Shown here: positions 54,701-62,105 of the stretch, in pieces
Position numbering within the stretch: position 1 is the stretch's first letter
Layout of the letters: each line of letters opens with the position of its first letter
Assembly: GCA_015055625.1 (NCBI GenBank)
Contig: SVHU01000008.1
Coordinates: 1 to 64,000 of the forward strand
Source of the DNA: Clostridiales bacterium
Lineage (GTDB): Bacteria > Bacillota > Clostridia > Christensenellales > Pumilibacteraceae
Length of the DNA: 64,000 nt
Reading direction: 5' to 3'
Made by a program: the position numbers and the translations under genes
Notes under the pieces: generated by a model
The model's database searches: none
What the model was told of the DNA's origin: nothing
Seen by the model: the letters and a program-made list of their open reading frames with translations, nothing else

Positions 54701-54883
54701 GCAAAGCAATCTTCAAGACCGAGTAACGTTAGTACAACTTACGTGCTTATTACGGAAGAGTGGTGGGGTAATTACACTTTAAGAGCGTTTAACGTTACAA
54801 ATGGAACAAGTCTTGCAAGTTCAACAAATCCTCAGTTTGAAACGGCAAAGACAAAACTTACCATTTACGTTCCAAAAAAATAA
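51704..54883 (+). CDS. Large surface lipoprotein: six Ig-like repeats, SGNH esterase domain, two C-terminal repeats
   Basis: This 1059-residue protein has a signal peptide with lipobox VSAC (Cys28). Six bacterial Ig-like repeats of about 78 residues each (about 34-510) share the pattern FSWGEDFSVGDLVV...YTIDSSxxNKNxxGxY. A DUF4886-type SGNH hydrolase follows (about 515-770), with ILMIGNSFSDD (Ser nucleophile), GGCSIS, FQQASSDSG and DGYHLSYDFGRY (Asp/His pair). Two copies of a domain of about 134 residues (781-914 and 926-1059) then end the protein; both contain KFVATKRFTKQELPVGSVIK and SGWQYRPEAW. It is likely a cell-surface carbohydrate esterase held out on an Ig stalk, with C-terminal modules that may bind polymer. 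AAGGAG lies 6 bases before ATG 51704. Confidence 0.88.
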   Translation: MKKSKVKSLGCALIFLIIVVALVVVSACSTETTLSEISVSGAKIEFEYNEDFSLGDAVVTATYSDGSKKNLDKDDYTVDSSAFNKTQSGTYSIKIEYNGKQTSYDVIVKELEIERITLNEVKTEFSWGEDFSVGNLVVTKFYADGTSSSCDSSEYTINSLSYNKNKAGTYSIIVGVKGSLVTTSYDVVVKQPLIDGIELSNAKTSFSWGEDFSVGDLVVKAVYQDGSKAVVENGYVVDSSLFNKNKSAQYQISVSYEGFTQSYSVVVLSPKVNGIRVVNLQESYRWGTNFINSKIEVYKTYQDGSERKASVSEYTIDSSAYNANQEGAYEIIVKLNGTEYQDSVSVSVNAPHVSKIKVSNHKTKYDWGEEFEFVGEVKAIYIDKSEVVLNDNEYTVLCEDYNKEQSGKYSVVVSYNENSTIKITYTITVKEPKIKSLNITSYKKEYTLYETFSPDDISGTVVREDGSEDSLTSSMITIDQGNYDDFVLGDYIMNVQLKDDPTVGTEIAISVKRAKKLRILMIGNSFSDDTSEYAPQILKNLGYEFEVGNMFIGGCSISAHYSNLLANNAKYDFRYYNGDKWDYNYGGVKQTLEYAIKFKDWDIITFQQASSDSGIPTSYGDLIWLVDSVQRRATNPNVKFFFNMTWAYQQNSTHSAFPKYNSNQITMYNAILSAIDKSVDMRVIPNGTAIQNARTTFVGDNLTRDGYHLSYDFGRYVAGLTLIGRLTCEDLSKVTFVPSNLSEEYRIVAVESATNALENPKQITNSKYTNIEGMKTQGLRALSYEEYGWTTTGGYWNSTTNDYNKCITVENSSSDSNTHKFVATKRFTKQELPVGSVIKIESGWQYRPEAWITDAKQASRPNNVTTTYVDVTEEWWGNYTLRAFNVTNGTVLDSNSASPQFETAKTKLTIYVPKSALETALENARELSYEEYGWTTTGGFWRSDVDAYNVCTTCEKNPSDPNAPKFVATKRFTKQELPVGSVIKIESGWQYRPEAWVTDAKQSSRPSNVSTTYVLITEEWWGNYTLRAFNVTNGTSLASSTNPQFETAKTKLTIYVPKK
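54043..54880 (+). repeat. Direct repeat of about 400 bp inside the lipoprotein gene
   Basis: The two C-terminal domains are nearly identical in the middle (54163-54275 against 54598-54710), where even third positions agree, but differ at the ends. This fits a recent tandem duplication or ongoing gene conversion. Confidence 0.85.
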
Positions 54884-54924
54884 TAGAAAATAACAAGGTG
54901 TACAAATATTGCGACATTTAGGGG

Positions 54925-54953
54925 TTGACGGTGTGATTTATACGTGTTATAAT
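54925..54953 (+). promoter_or_regulatory. Strong orphan sigma-A promoter
   Basis: TTGACG (54925-54930), 17-bp spacer, TGT plus TATAAT (54948-54953). It points to a gene-free stretch that ends in a terminator. Confidence 0.85.
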
Positions 54954-54959
54954 AAACGC

Positions 54960-55084
54960 GTAATCAATCAAACGTTTGTCAAACTATTAGTTTTCCATAA
55001 AACCCTTTCGTTTGTTTTGATTTCATTTTTAATACCTTCCCTTTTTACAAAGAACGAGTCAAAAAAACACGGCTCGTTTTTTGT
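54960..55084 (+). ncRNA. Candidate small RNA of about 125 nt
   Basis: The transcript would run from about 54960 to the terminator at 55049-55084. There is no ORF with a ribosome site. The 5' part contains the perfect palindrome caaacgtttg (54969-54978). The segment aatcaatcaaacg (54962-54974) can pair, with a few mismatches, with cgtttgttttgatt (55009-55022), giving a long closing stem. The gene-free stretch 54884-55184 is thus mostly this unit plus the epimerase promoter. I do not recognise it as 6S, SRP or RNase P RNA. The palindrome could instead be an operator. Confidence 0.5.
55049..55084 (+). terminator. Terminator of the candidate small RNA
   Basis: aacgag/ctcgtt stem followed by TTTTTT. 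It lies between the orphan promoter and the epimerase promoter. Confidence 0.75.
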
Positions 55085-55127
55085 TTAATAAAATAGGATA
55101 TTATACTAAAACAAGTAGAATAGTGTA

Positions 55128-55156
55128 TTGATTGCGCTATAATCTTATGTTATACT
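55128..55156 (+). promoter_or_regulatory. Sigma-A promoter of the epimerase gene
   Basis: TTGATT (55128-55133), 17-bp spacer, TGT plus TATACT (55151-55156). Confidence 0.7.
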
Positions 55157-55184
55157 TTAACAAATAAAAATATAGGAGCAAAGT

Positions 55185-56195
55185 ATGAGAAAAGCTTTGA
55201 TTTTAGGTGGAACAGGAACAATGGGTGCGTATCTTACGGCGCATTTGTTAGAGTGCGGTTATGCAGTTGACGCGTTTACAATGGATGACGTAACAAGCGA
55301 TAACCCCAATCTTAGATATATCAAAAAGAACGCAAAAGACGTAGCGGAAGTAAGGGAATATCTTAATAACGGCTATGATGCAATGATAGATTTTATGCAT
55401 TACGCAACGGTAGAGTTTAAGGAAAGATACGATTTGTACCTGTCTTCTGTTGGACGTTATATTGCACTCTCGTCATACAGGGTGTACGATGATGCTAAAA
55501 AACCGCTCACCGAGGATTGTTCAAGACTGCTCGAAACTTCTTTTGACGAAGAGCTAAAAGCGTCTGACGATTATGCAATCGCAAAATGCAGGCTAGAAGA
55601 TATTTTGCATGCGTCCGACAAAAAAAATTGGACGATTTTGCGCCCAACCCTCGTATACGGTCCTCCTAGAATTAATATTGTAACGCTTATTAGTAACGCA
55701 ATAATGCATCGCGCGCTTAACAATAAAAAACTCCTTTTGCCTATCGAAACAAAGAATAAAACAACCACTATGATTTGGGGTGGCGACGTAGCAAAACTTA
55801 TTGTGCGCCTTATCGAAAACCCTGAATGCGCTGGCGAAATTTATACCGTAGGATCTAGCGAAACGCATACTTGGCAAGAGATTGCCGATATGTATAAAGA
55901 GATTATTGGACTTGAAGTAGAATGGATACCCAACGAAGATTTCCTAAACGTAGTAACAGGTGGAAAAGTTTCGCTACCAGCAAAGTGGATACTTGACTAT
56001 GACAGAATGTTCAATAGAAGCATAGATAATACAAAAATCCTTAAAGCAACGGGACTTAAACAGTCTGACCTTATGCCCCTTTACGATGGACTTAAACTTG
56101 TTTGTGGCGAAGTGATGAAGTTTGCAAAAGAGAAGTACGGTAATGTCGATTGGCTCAATGAACAAATGGATAAATATATCGAAGCTCACAAATAA
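55185..56195 (+). CDS. NAD-dependent epimerase/dehydratase (extended SDR)
   Basis: This 336-residue protein has an N-terminal Rossmann motif, LILGGTGTMGAYL (GxxGxxG). The active-site pair Tyr/Lys is in DDYAIAKC, preceded by IALSSYRVYDD. RPTLVYGP follows, as in nucleotide-sugar epimerases. The C-terminal part is a substrate domain with IYTVGSSETHTWQEIADMY. Members of this subgroup act on nucleotide sugars or on isoflavone-type substrates. The substrate is not evident. AGGAG precedes the ATG. It is a single-gene unit. Confidence 0.88.
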   Translation: MRKALILGGTGTMGAYLTAHLLECGYAVDAFTMDDVTSDNPNLRYIKKNAKDVAEVREYLNNGYDAMIDFMHYATVEFKERYDLYLSSVGRYIALSSYRVYDDAKKPLTEDCSRLLETSFDEELKASDDYAIAKCRLEDILHASDKKNWTILRPTLVYGPPRINIVTLISNAIMHRALNNKKLLLPIETKNKTTTMIWGGDVAKLIVRLIENPECAGEIYTVGSSETHTWQEIADMYKEIIGLEVEWIPNEDFLNVVTGGKVSLPAKWILDYDRMFNRSIDNTKILKATGLKQSDLMPLYDGLKLVCGEVMKFAKEKYGNVDWLNEQMDKYIEAHK

Positions 56196-56240
56196 AAAAA
56201 CCGCTATGTACCGATTTAAGTCGATACGTAGCGGTTTTTT
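56195..56240. terminator. Bidirectional terminator, epimerase/GH39
   Basis: Stem aaaaaaccgctatgta/tacgtagcggtttttt with a 14-base loop, between convergent genes. Confidence 0.8.
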
Positions 56241-56252
56241 CGTTACATTATC

Positions 56253-56277
56253 TCATTGCGAGCGTAGCTTGCAATCT
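56253..56277. repeat. Short interspersed repeat (TCATTGCGAG type), copy 2
   Basis: tcattgcgagcgtag followed by cttgcaatct; arms attgc/gcaat. It lies just beyond the stop codon of the GH39 gene. Confidence 0.6.
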
Positions 56278-56291
56278 CAAAAAACGTATTT

Positions 56292-57632
56292 TTAATACTC
56301 TTTTTTAATCTTTAGCAAATACGTTGTAAAGTTCGGCATTTTGATATAAACCTTAAAAGACGGAGCAGAAAAATATTCTTCTCTTACAAGCTCCAGATTG
56401 TGATTTTCGTCAAGCAAATAATACTCAATCGTGATTTTTTTGCAAGGCTTTTCGTTGCTAAAATCTACCTCAATATCTTTTGTAGGAGCTTCGTCGTTAT
56501 CGTCATAACGAGTAAACATAACGCAAGCTTCGTCGTCTTTTTGAGAAGCAATAATATAAACGTCGTCTTCCGTTTCGCTAACTAGTTCGTTTTCAAGTCT
56601 TGCAATGCAGGAAAAGGCTTTGAAGGTGTAGTAAGGCTTTAGGGGGTTGCTTGTATACATTTCAAAAACTCCGTTCCATACCGACGGTCTTAAATCGTAA
56701 TAAGCAAGCATATCAAGCTTTGTTTTTTGCATTGCTAGCATAACGGCAGATACAAACGCAGAGCCTTTCAGGTTTTTCTGTGTAGCAAGCGAATATTTAT
56801 AAATATCACCTGCCCAGCCCTTTACGTAGTTCCACTCATTAAGGTGTATTTCTGCGTTTTCGTATCCGAATTTTTTGCGTTGCTGGTCCGCAACTTCCAC
56901 AACTTCCAGGTATTTTTCAATCTCGTTAGAATATCGGTGGAAAGAATAGAAGTCCATAGGAACGTTTCTCTTTTGCATCTCGGCAAGGAACGGCTCTGCC
57001 ATATACGATTTACTTGAGCAAAACGCCGGTCCGCCAATTTTAAGTGATGGGAATTTTGATTTAAGATACTTTGCAACAACTTCATAAAAGTCATAAAACT
57101 GTTCCTCGGTACCTTGCCAACACGGATTTTCTCCGTTGCGGTTTTTACAGTCTGGCTCGTTCCATATCTCCCAATATTCAATATCCATAAAAAATCCGTT
57201 TGCCCAGCCTTGGGTATAGTGGAGAATTATATGTTCGCATATTCTAGCCCACTTTGCAAAATCGGCAGGGGGATAAGTTCCCTTTTTGTATCCGTGTTCG
57301 ATGCTTGCTCCAAGGCGATAGAATACCTTAGTTCCAACCGACTCAATGTCTTGAAGATAACTGTCGGTGGGTTCAAAAATATAGGAAGCAGGATCGTTTT
57401 CGTCCTTAGTAAAGTCAGGGAAAATGCGGTGAACGTCCACGGCGAATTCTCCACCATAGTTGCCAGCATAAAATGATGAATCGTGCAGTCTTGCATAAGG
57501 AATATTAAGCGCTTCATAATCCTTAAAGTTTCCTGTTTGTCTTACCCTAGAGCCTGCTGGGCCGTTATTTACGGCGTTCATCGGCTTGATTTTTCCACTT
57601 ATTTTATCTAAAAAAACTTTTGCGATGGTCAT
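56292..57632 (-). CDS. GH39 family glycosidase
   Basis: This 446-residue retaining clan GH-A enzyme has acid/base Glu159 in YWEIWNEPD, nucleophile Glu266 in IHLNEWNY, and the N-terminal barrel signature YARLHDSSF typical of GH39 (beta-xylosidase / alpha-L-iduronidase). A short C-terminal beta domain completes it. There is no signal peptide, so it should act on imported oligosaccharides. It has little local similarity to the GH39-like enzyme at 26255, so the two are not a recent duplication. AAGGAG precedes the ATG, with a near-consensus promoter at 57663-57691. Confidence 0.87.
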   Translation of the reverse strand: MTIAKVFLDKISGKIKPMNAVNNGPAGSRVRQTGNFKDYEALNIPYARLHDSSFYAGNYGGEFAVDVHRIFPDFTKDENDPASYIFEPTDSYLQDIESVGTKVFYRLGASIEHGYKKGTYPPADFAKWARICEHIILHYTQGWANGFFMDIEYWEIWNEPDCKNRNGENPCWQGTEEQFYDFYEVVAKYLKSKFPSLKIGGPAFCSSKSYMAEPFLAEMQKRNVPMDFYSFHRYSNEIEKYLEVVEVADQQRKKFGYENAEIHLNEWNYVKGWAGDIYKYSLATQKNLKGSAFVSAVMLAMQKTKLDMLAYYDLRPSVWNGVFEMYTSNPLKPYYTFKAFSCIARLENELVSETEDDVYIIASQKDDEACVMFTRYDDNDEAPTKDIEVDFSNEKPCKKITIEYYLLDENHNLELVREEYFSAPSFKVYIKMPNFTTYLLKIKKEY

Positions 57633-57662
57633 AATATTCTCCTTACAGTATATGTTCCTATT

Positions 57663-57691
57663 ATTATACTTCTATTTTAACGTTAAGTCAA
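57663..57691 (-). promoter_or_regulatory. Sigma-A promoter of the GH39 gene
   Basis: Minus strand: TTGACT (57686-57691), 17-bp spacer, TATAAT (57663-57668). Confidence 0.8.
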
Positions 57692-57749
57692 TAGTAAAAA
57701 CTGTCAAAATTATAAAAAAAACATGCAAAACTCGTCAAAACAATAAATA

Positions 57750-57819
57750 CAATTAAAAACAAGATTTCGTAAAAAAACGCAAGATTTCGAAAGAAATTAG
57801 ATGAGTTCTAATGTATAAT
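57750..57819 (+). promoter_or_regulatory. Control region with two CAAGATTTCG sites
   Basis: CAAGATTTCG occurs at 57760-57769 and 57780-57789, exactly 20 bp apart (two helical turns), before TGT plus TATAAT (57814-57819). The preceding aattaaaa is shared with the copies at 24782 and 51562. Confidence 0.7.
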
Positions 57820-57853
57820 ATATCTATCAGCTGTTTATTTTTAGGAGGGAATT

Positions 57854-59887
57854 ATGAGATACGATTCTTGGGAAAACAGACCTGACTACGCGCCCGTATT
57901 TGCAGGCAACGGCGATATTGCGCTGGCGCTGGACGAAGAGGGTACGCTTAATTATAGTGATAACGATAAAATAAAACTAAAAGCTTCAGTTCATAAAGCT
58001 TCAGCTCATATTTTCAGAGCAGGCAGAAGAAGCTTGTTTAATAAGCAAAAAAACCAAAACTACAATCTTTTAACGTACGGAAAATTTGTCTTTCACTCTA
58101 ACAGCAAACTAAAATCTTTTACACGCAATCTTGTTTTGCCCGACGGTTATCAGATAAGCGAGTGTAATTACGAAAATTTTAGCATACGATCAAGATTTTT
58201 CGTGCATTACAATCTACCCTTTTATGCGCTTGAAAAAACCTTTGACAGCGATATTTTGGGCGTTAAGTACGAATTTATTTATAAAGAGGATAATTATAAT
58301 TTATCAATATTTGATAATGTAAAAGTTTCGAAATGTAAAAACGGAGCTACCGTTTCGTTTAAAAATTGCGCTCAGGACGAGTATGAGGGCAAAGTGAAAA
58401 TTCTTCTTACTAAGCCTTGCGACGTCAGTGTGGAAGACGGACGCGTATTCCTTACTTTTGACGCGAAAAAGGGCGAGAGCGTAACGTTTTTTGTTGGAAT
58501 ATACGATAACTTAGATAATGAAAATACAAAGTTGCCAAACCTTGTAAAAATTGGATTTCAAAACTTGCTAGACGAAAGCGCAAAATTATGGAAAGAGTAT
58601 TTTAATCAAGGTTATATTATAAGCGATAATAACAAGCTTAACGATACGTATCTAGTGGCGCTGTATAACCTTAAAATATTTACAACAAAGTGGTCTATAC
58701 CTGTTGGAATTTACGACAATGCATGGGACGGTAAATTCTTTGCTTTCGACGAATATTACGGATTTTTAGGACTAATTGGAGCAAATAGAATGGACGAAGC
58801 AAAGCGTGTTCCTGCTTTTAGATTAAATAAATGCTATGCCATTGCAAAGAACAGGGCTGTTCCAGCCTTTGTTGCGCAAAACGAGGCTCAAGCGAGATTT
58901 ATGTGGGAAACAAACGAATGTGGAAACGAAAGCGCGCCCTATGGGTTTTGGAACGACCACGTTTTCCATATGTGCGTAATAGGACTTGGCGCGTACGAAT
59001 ACTATGAGTATACGCTAGACAAAGAGTTCTTGAAAGAGTGTTATCCAATGGTTAAAGCGTGCGCAAAATTCTTTTCAAACAATATGGTATATACCGAAAA
59101 CGGTAAACCATATATCGGAAAATGCACCGATTTAGAAAGATTAGGCGTGTCGAAAGAGCGCGCGTTTATGACTACTTGCGGAGCAATAAAGCTGTTTGAA
59201 GTTTGCGCAAAAACTATTGACGTATTGGGCGCTGGCGACGATTACAAAACTGAGTGTGAAAAGCTACGTGAACAGCTTGTAAAATCGCTTCCAACAGACG
59301 GCGAAAAGTATTTGCCATACCCCAATTGTAAAGAGCGCAGTATTGGGGTTTTCTCGTGTAAGTTTCCCTTTAACGTGCTTGAAACCGACGATGAAAAAAT
59401 GTTAAAATCATTTTCCGATTATATCGAAAACGAAAGCGTTTATGGTAATATGTATCACGGTGGGAGCAAGGTTTCGCCTTGGTACTGTGCCTGGAAAGCC
59501 AACGCATATGCAAGGTGTAGAATGTCGGTTGAAGCGGAAAAAGCGTTATTCCAATATTTTGAGTCCACAGGCGCGTTTAACGAATCTTATGAAATAAACG
59601 AGGAAGGAAAACGTTTACGCCCGTGGTTTATGACTGCATCTGGTGTATTTATTTCAGCAACTAACGAAATGTTTGTTCAAAGCGACGGAAATACTTTGGA
59701 ATTGTTGCCGGCAACCACTATTAAAAACGTAAAATTCAAGCTCAGAGTAAAAGGCGGAATTATAGTAGAAGCAGAGGTTGTAGAGGGCGAGATAAAGTCT
59801 ATAATACTTACTTTAACTTCAAAGGATTGCGTTGTTCCAAAAATTTTTTATAATGGCAAAGAAGTTAGCGAATATGTAATTAAATAA
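57854..59887 (+). CDS. (Alpha/alpha)6-barrel glycoside hydrolase, GH65/GH95-like
   Basis: In this 677-residue protein, residues 1-250 form a beta-sandwich opening GNGDIALALDEEGTLNYSD, like GH95/GH65 N-domains. Residues about 265-620 form a helical barrel with GIYDNAWDGKFFAFDEYYGF, FMWETNECGNESAPYGFWND, then VFHMCVIGLGAYEYY. A small C-terminal domain (VFISATNEMFVQSDGNTLEL onward) matches the capping beta unit of that clan. GH95 enzymes release fucose or galactose and GH65 enzymes are disaccharide phosphorylases; I cannot separate them here. AGGAGGG precedes the ATG. It carries the double CAAGATTTCG control region and has no signal peptide. Confidence 0.72.
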   Translation: MRYDSWENRPDYAPVFAGNGDIALALDEEGTLNYSDNDKIKLKASVHKASAHIFRAGRRSLFNKQKNQNYNLLTYGKFVFHSNSKLKSFTRNLVLPDGYQISECNYENFSIRSRFFVHYNLPFYALEKTFDSDILGVKYEFIYKEDNYNLSIFDNVKVSKCKNGATVSFKNCAQDEYEGKVKILLTKPCDVSVEDGRVFLTFDAKKGESVTFFVGIYDNLDNENTKLPNLVKIGFQNLLDESAKLWKEYFNQGYIISDNNKLNDTYLVALYNLKIFTTKWSIPVGIYDNAWDGKFFAFDEYYGFLGLIGANRMDEAKRVPAFRLNKCYAIAKNRAVPAFVAQNEAQARFMWETNECGNESAPYGFWNDHVFHMCVIGLGAYEYYEYTLDKEFLKECYPMVKACAKFFSNNMVYTENGKPYIGKCTDLERLGVSKERAFMTTCGAIKLFEVCAKTIDVLGAGDDYKTECEKLREQLVKSLPTDGEKYLPYPNCKERSIGVFSCKFPFNVLETDDEKMLKSFSDYIENESVYGNMYHGGSKVSPWYCAWKANAYARCRMSVEAEKALFQYFESTGAFNESYEINEEGKRLRPWFMTASGVFISATNEMFVQSDGNTLELLPATTIKNVKFKLRVKGGIIVEAEVVEGEIKSIILTLTSKDCVVPKIFYNGKEVSEYVIK

Positions 59888-59892
59888 ACTTA

Positions 59893-59950
59893 AAACTATA
59901 CGTATTGTCTGATTATGGTCGGTACGTATAGTTATTTTTTGCGCAATAAT
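59893..59950 (+). terminator. Terminator after the (alpha/alpha)6 hydrolase
   Basis: Arms aactatacgta/tacgtatagtt, then an AT-rich run of T. Confidence 0.7.
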
Positions 59951-60014
59951 AAAAAATTCACCTTTTTCTTTTTTCATACATATCATAATATCAGTGAAAA
60001 TTAAGGAGGATATT

Positions 60015-61292
60015 ATGAATCCGTTTAACGAAAAAGGCAGACAAATCACAGACAGTTTTCTCTCTTTTAGCGAGCTTTATCCAAAGTCGTATGACAAAAG
60101 AGAGGTAGACCCGTATACTAAAACGCGTATAATACTAATGAACGGTACGGAATTTGAGGCTAATTGGTTTTCGCATAACTTTGCGCGCCACGTTACAAAC
60201 AATGACTTACGCCGTGAGCTTGCATTAAGCAGAGCGGTGGAAAAACAGCAACAGCTAAAAATTTCCTTGCTAAAGCCTTGTAACGAAAGTCCGTTAGAGC
60301 ATACGATAGGTTATGAACAGCTTGCAGTCGATCTTACGGCAGAGCTTGCAAAAAGAGAAACAGACTGTAACGTCAAAAAAGCATTGGACTTTGCGCTTTT
60401 AGAAGATTTTGACCATTTGTACCGCTATGCAAACTTATTAGAAATGGAACAAGGTTTGCAGGCTGAACGGCTTGTGGGAAGATATACCGAGATTATGCCC
60501 GCTCGTCCCACGCTTGCACATCACCGCTTTCCGATTGATAACGTAAAACGTAACATAGACGCAAAGACTGCCGATAAGCAAACCGTACTTTCGACAATGA
60601 TAATAACGGCGGCGGAGCAACAAACAATGAATTATTATATGAATATTACGAATCTTGCTCCAAACGATATATCTAGAAAGCTTTATGAGGAAATCGCGCT
60701 TGTGGAAGAAGAACACGTAACGCAGTACGAATCGCTTATGGATAGTAGCGCAACGTGGCTAGAGATGTTGTTGTGGCACGAATATTGCGAGTGTTATCTA
60801 TACTGGTCATGCTTTATGACGGAAACAGATCCGTACGTAAAGAAGTTATGGTGTGAAAATTTAGAGATGGAAATTGGACATCTTCACAATGCGAACGCGC
60901 TTTTAGAGCGGTACGAAAACAAAAACTGGCAACAAATTATACCCGATGCAACCTTCCCCTCACCCATTTCCTTGCACGAAAATATCGAATACGTACGCGA
61001 GATTTTGAGTACAACGGTGCAGTTTACGGGTAATTTAGAAGACTATATAAACGTAGACGAATTGCCAAATGACGCAAACTTCTTCGCTTTCCAAAACACC
61101 ATTGCGCCCACTACCGAGATAGTTCCTTCTCACCTTGTTATAGACAAACATATCAGATGTTGCGGAAAGGATTATCGCTATCAGGTTGCTCCAAATCCCA
61201 TAAAAGAGTTAAGGAGCAGAACGTGTGATAATACGAGAGTAGGAAGAGTTCCTGACTCTGCAATGTCAACCGATTTTTCTTGCAATAACTGA
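60015..61292 (+). CDS. Unknown protein with ferritin-like helices
   Basis: This 425-residue protein is largely alpha-helical. Four helices carry Glu/His pairs that look like di-metal ligands: LLEDFDHLYRYANLLE, LVEEEHVTQYESLMD, MLLWHEYCECYLYWSC and EMEIGHLHNANALLERY. ExxH spacing recalls ferritin-like (diiron) proteins, but the chain is more than twice the usual length, and a distinct N-terminal part (LSFSELYPKSYDKREVDPYT) is present. The C-terminal tail has several Cys. ATG 60015 follows AAGGAGG; the in-frame codon at 59994 is less likely. It ends in TGA. I do not recognise a named family. The ferritin-like reading is an inference from motif spacing. Confidence 0.7.
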   Translation: MNPFNEKGRQITDSFLSFSELYPKSYDKREVDPYTKTRIILMNGTEFEANWFSHNFARHVTNNDLRRELALSRAVEKQQQLKISLLKPCNESPLEHTIGYEQLAVDLTAELAKRETDCNVKKALDFALLEDFDHLYRYANLLEMEQGLQAERLVGRYTEIMPARPTLAHHRFPIDNVKRNIDAKTADKQTVLSTMIITAAEQQTMNYYMNITNLAPNDISRKLYEEIALVEEEHVTQYESLMDSSATWLEMLLWHEYCECYLYWSCFMTETDPYVKKLWCENLEMEIGHLHNANALLERYENKNWQQIIPDATFPSPISLHENIEYVREILSTTVQFTGNLEDYINVDELPNDANFFAFQNTIAPTTEIVPSHLVIDKHIRCCGKDYRYQVAPNPIKELRSRTCDNTRVGRVPDSAMSTDFSCNN

Positions 61293-61308
61293 CGATAAAA
61301 ATTAGTTT

Positions 61309-61346
61309 GCCACGTTCGATTTTTTTGAGCGTGGCTATTGCTTTTT
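61309..61346 (+). terminator. Terminator after the ferritin-like gene
   Basis: gccacgttc/gagcgtggc stem (one G-U) followed by a T-rich run. Confidence 0.7.
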
Positions 61347-61366
61347 CCAGGAATATTTGTTATAAT
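61338..61366 (+). promoter_or_regulatory. Sigma-A promoter of the SGNH gene
   Basis: TTGCTT (61338-61343), 17-bp spacer, TGT plus TATAAT (61361-61366). It overlaps the tail of the preceding terminator. Confidence 0.65.
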
Positions 61367-61400
61367 ACTTTGAGCCAACTTATTTAACAAGGAGAAAATT

Positions 61401-62015
61401 ATGAGTGATTTTACTTACGAAAGTAACAATACTAGCGTAGAACTCGAAACGTACGAGTGGGATAACGTTTGGTGGGAGCAAGCCCCAAAGCATGGCGCGA
61501 CAAGAGTTTTATATATAGGCGATTCCATTTCTTGCGCAATGCGTAGAAAGGCAACCGCTGTTTCTAAAGACAAATTACTTTTCGACGGATTTGGTACAAG
61601 CAAGGCTGTGGACAACCCTTATTTTATACCATCGGTAAATTCTTTCGCTAATCAGCAACGCGAGCGTAAGATTATTATTTTTAATAACGGTCTTCATGGC
61701 TGGCACCTTACGGAAGACGAGTACGCAAAGCACTATAAGAGCATTGTAGACAGTCTTATAAAAACGTACAGCGATAGCGCTTTTGCTCTTGTTCTTACGA
61801 CTGCTATTACCGATAAAGAGCGAAACGAACGAGTAAACGTAAGAAACGAAAAGGTGAAGCAGATTGCAAAAGAACTCAATCTTCCTGTTATTGACCTGAA
61901 CAAAGTGTCTTCAGACAATATTTCGCTGATTGGTGGCGACGGAGTTCATTTTTCCGATAAGGGCTACGACGTAATGGCGGAGTTTTTGGTAAGTGAAGTA
62001 AGAAAATTGATTTAG
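61401..62015 (+). CDS. SGNH/GDSL-family hydrolase
   Basis: This 204-residue protein has block I as LYIGDSIS (Ser nucleophile), block III as FNNGLHGWH (Asn), and block V as GDGVHFSDKGYDVMAEF (Asp/His). There is no signal peptide, so it probably deacylates imported sugars in the cytoplasm, for example O-acetyl xylo- or rhamno-oligosaccharides. CAAGGAG precedes the ATG. It is a single gene with its own promoter and shares no sequence beyond family motifs with the SGNH domain of the lipoprotein at 51704. Confidence 0.88.
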   Translation: MSDFTYESNNTSVELETYEWDNVWWEQAPKHGATRVLYIGDSISCAMRRKATAVSKDKLLFDGFGTSKAVDNPYFIPSVNSFANQQRERKIIIFNNGLHGWHLTEDEYAKHYKSIVDSLIKTYSDSAFALVLTTAITDKERNERVNVRNEKVKQIAKELNLPVIDLNKVSSDNISLIGGDGVHFSDKGYDVMAEFLVSEVRKLI

Positions 62016-62046
62016 CCACAATCGGTTGTTCCATACTTGCAGTTGC

Positions 62047-62075
62047 TTGACAAAAACTATTAATTAATATATAAT
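62047..62075 (+). promoter_or_regulatory. Consensus sigma-A promoter of the metal permease gene
   Basis: TTGACA (62047-62052), 17-bp spacer, TATAAT (62070-62075). The expected start of transcription (about 62082) excludes the upstream in-frame start codon. Confidence 0.85.
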
Positions 62076-62105
62076 TTATAGTTGAGATTATCTATTGGAG
62101 ATTGT

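Noticed and set aside
62082..62105. Upstream start for the metal permease
   Set aside because: It coincides with the predicted transcription start of a consensus promoter. The ATG at 62106 has TTGGAG.
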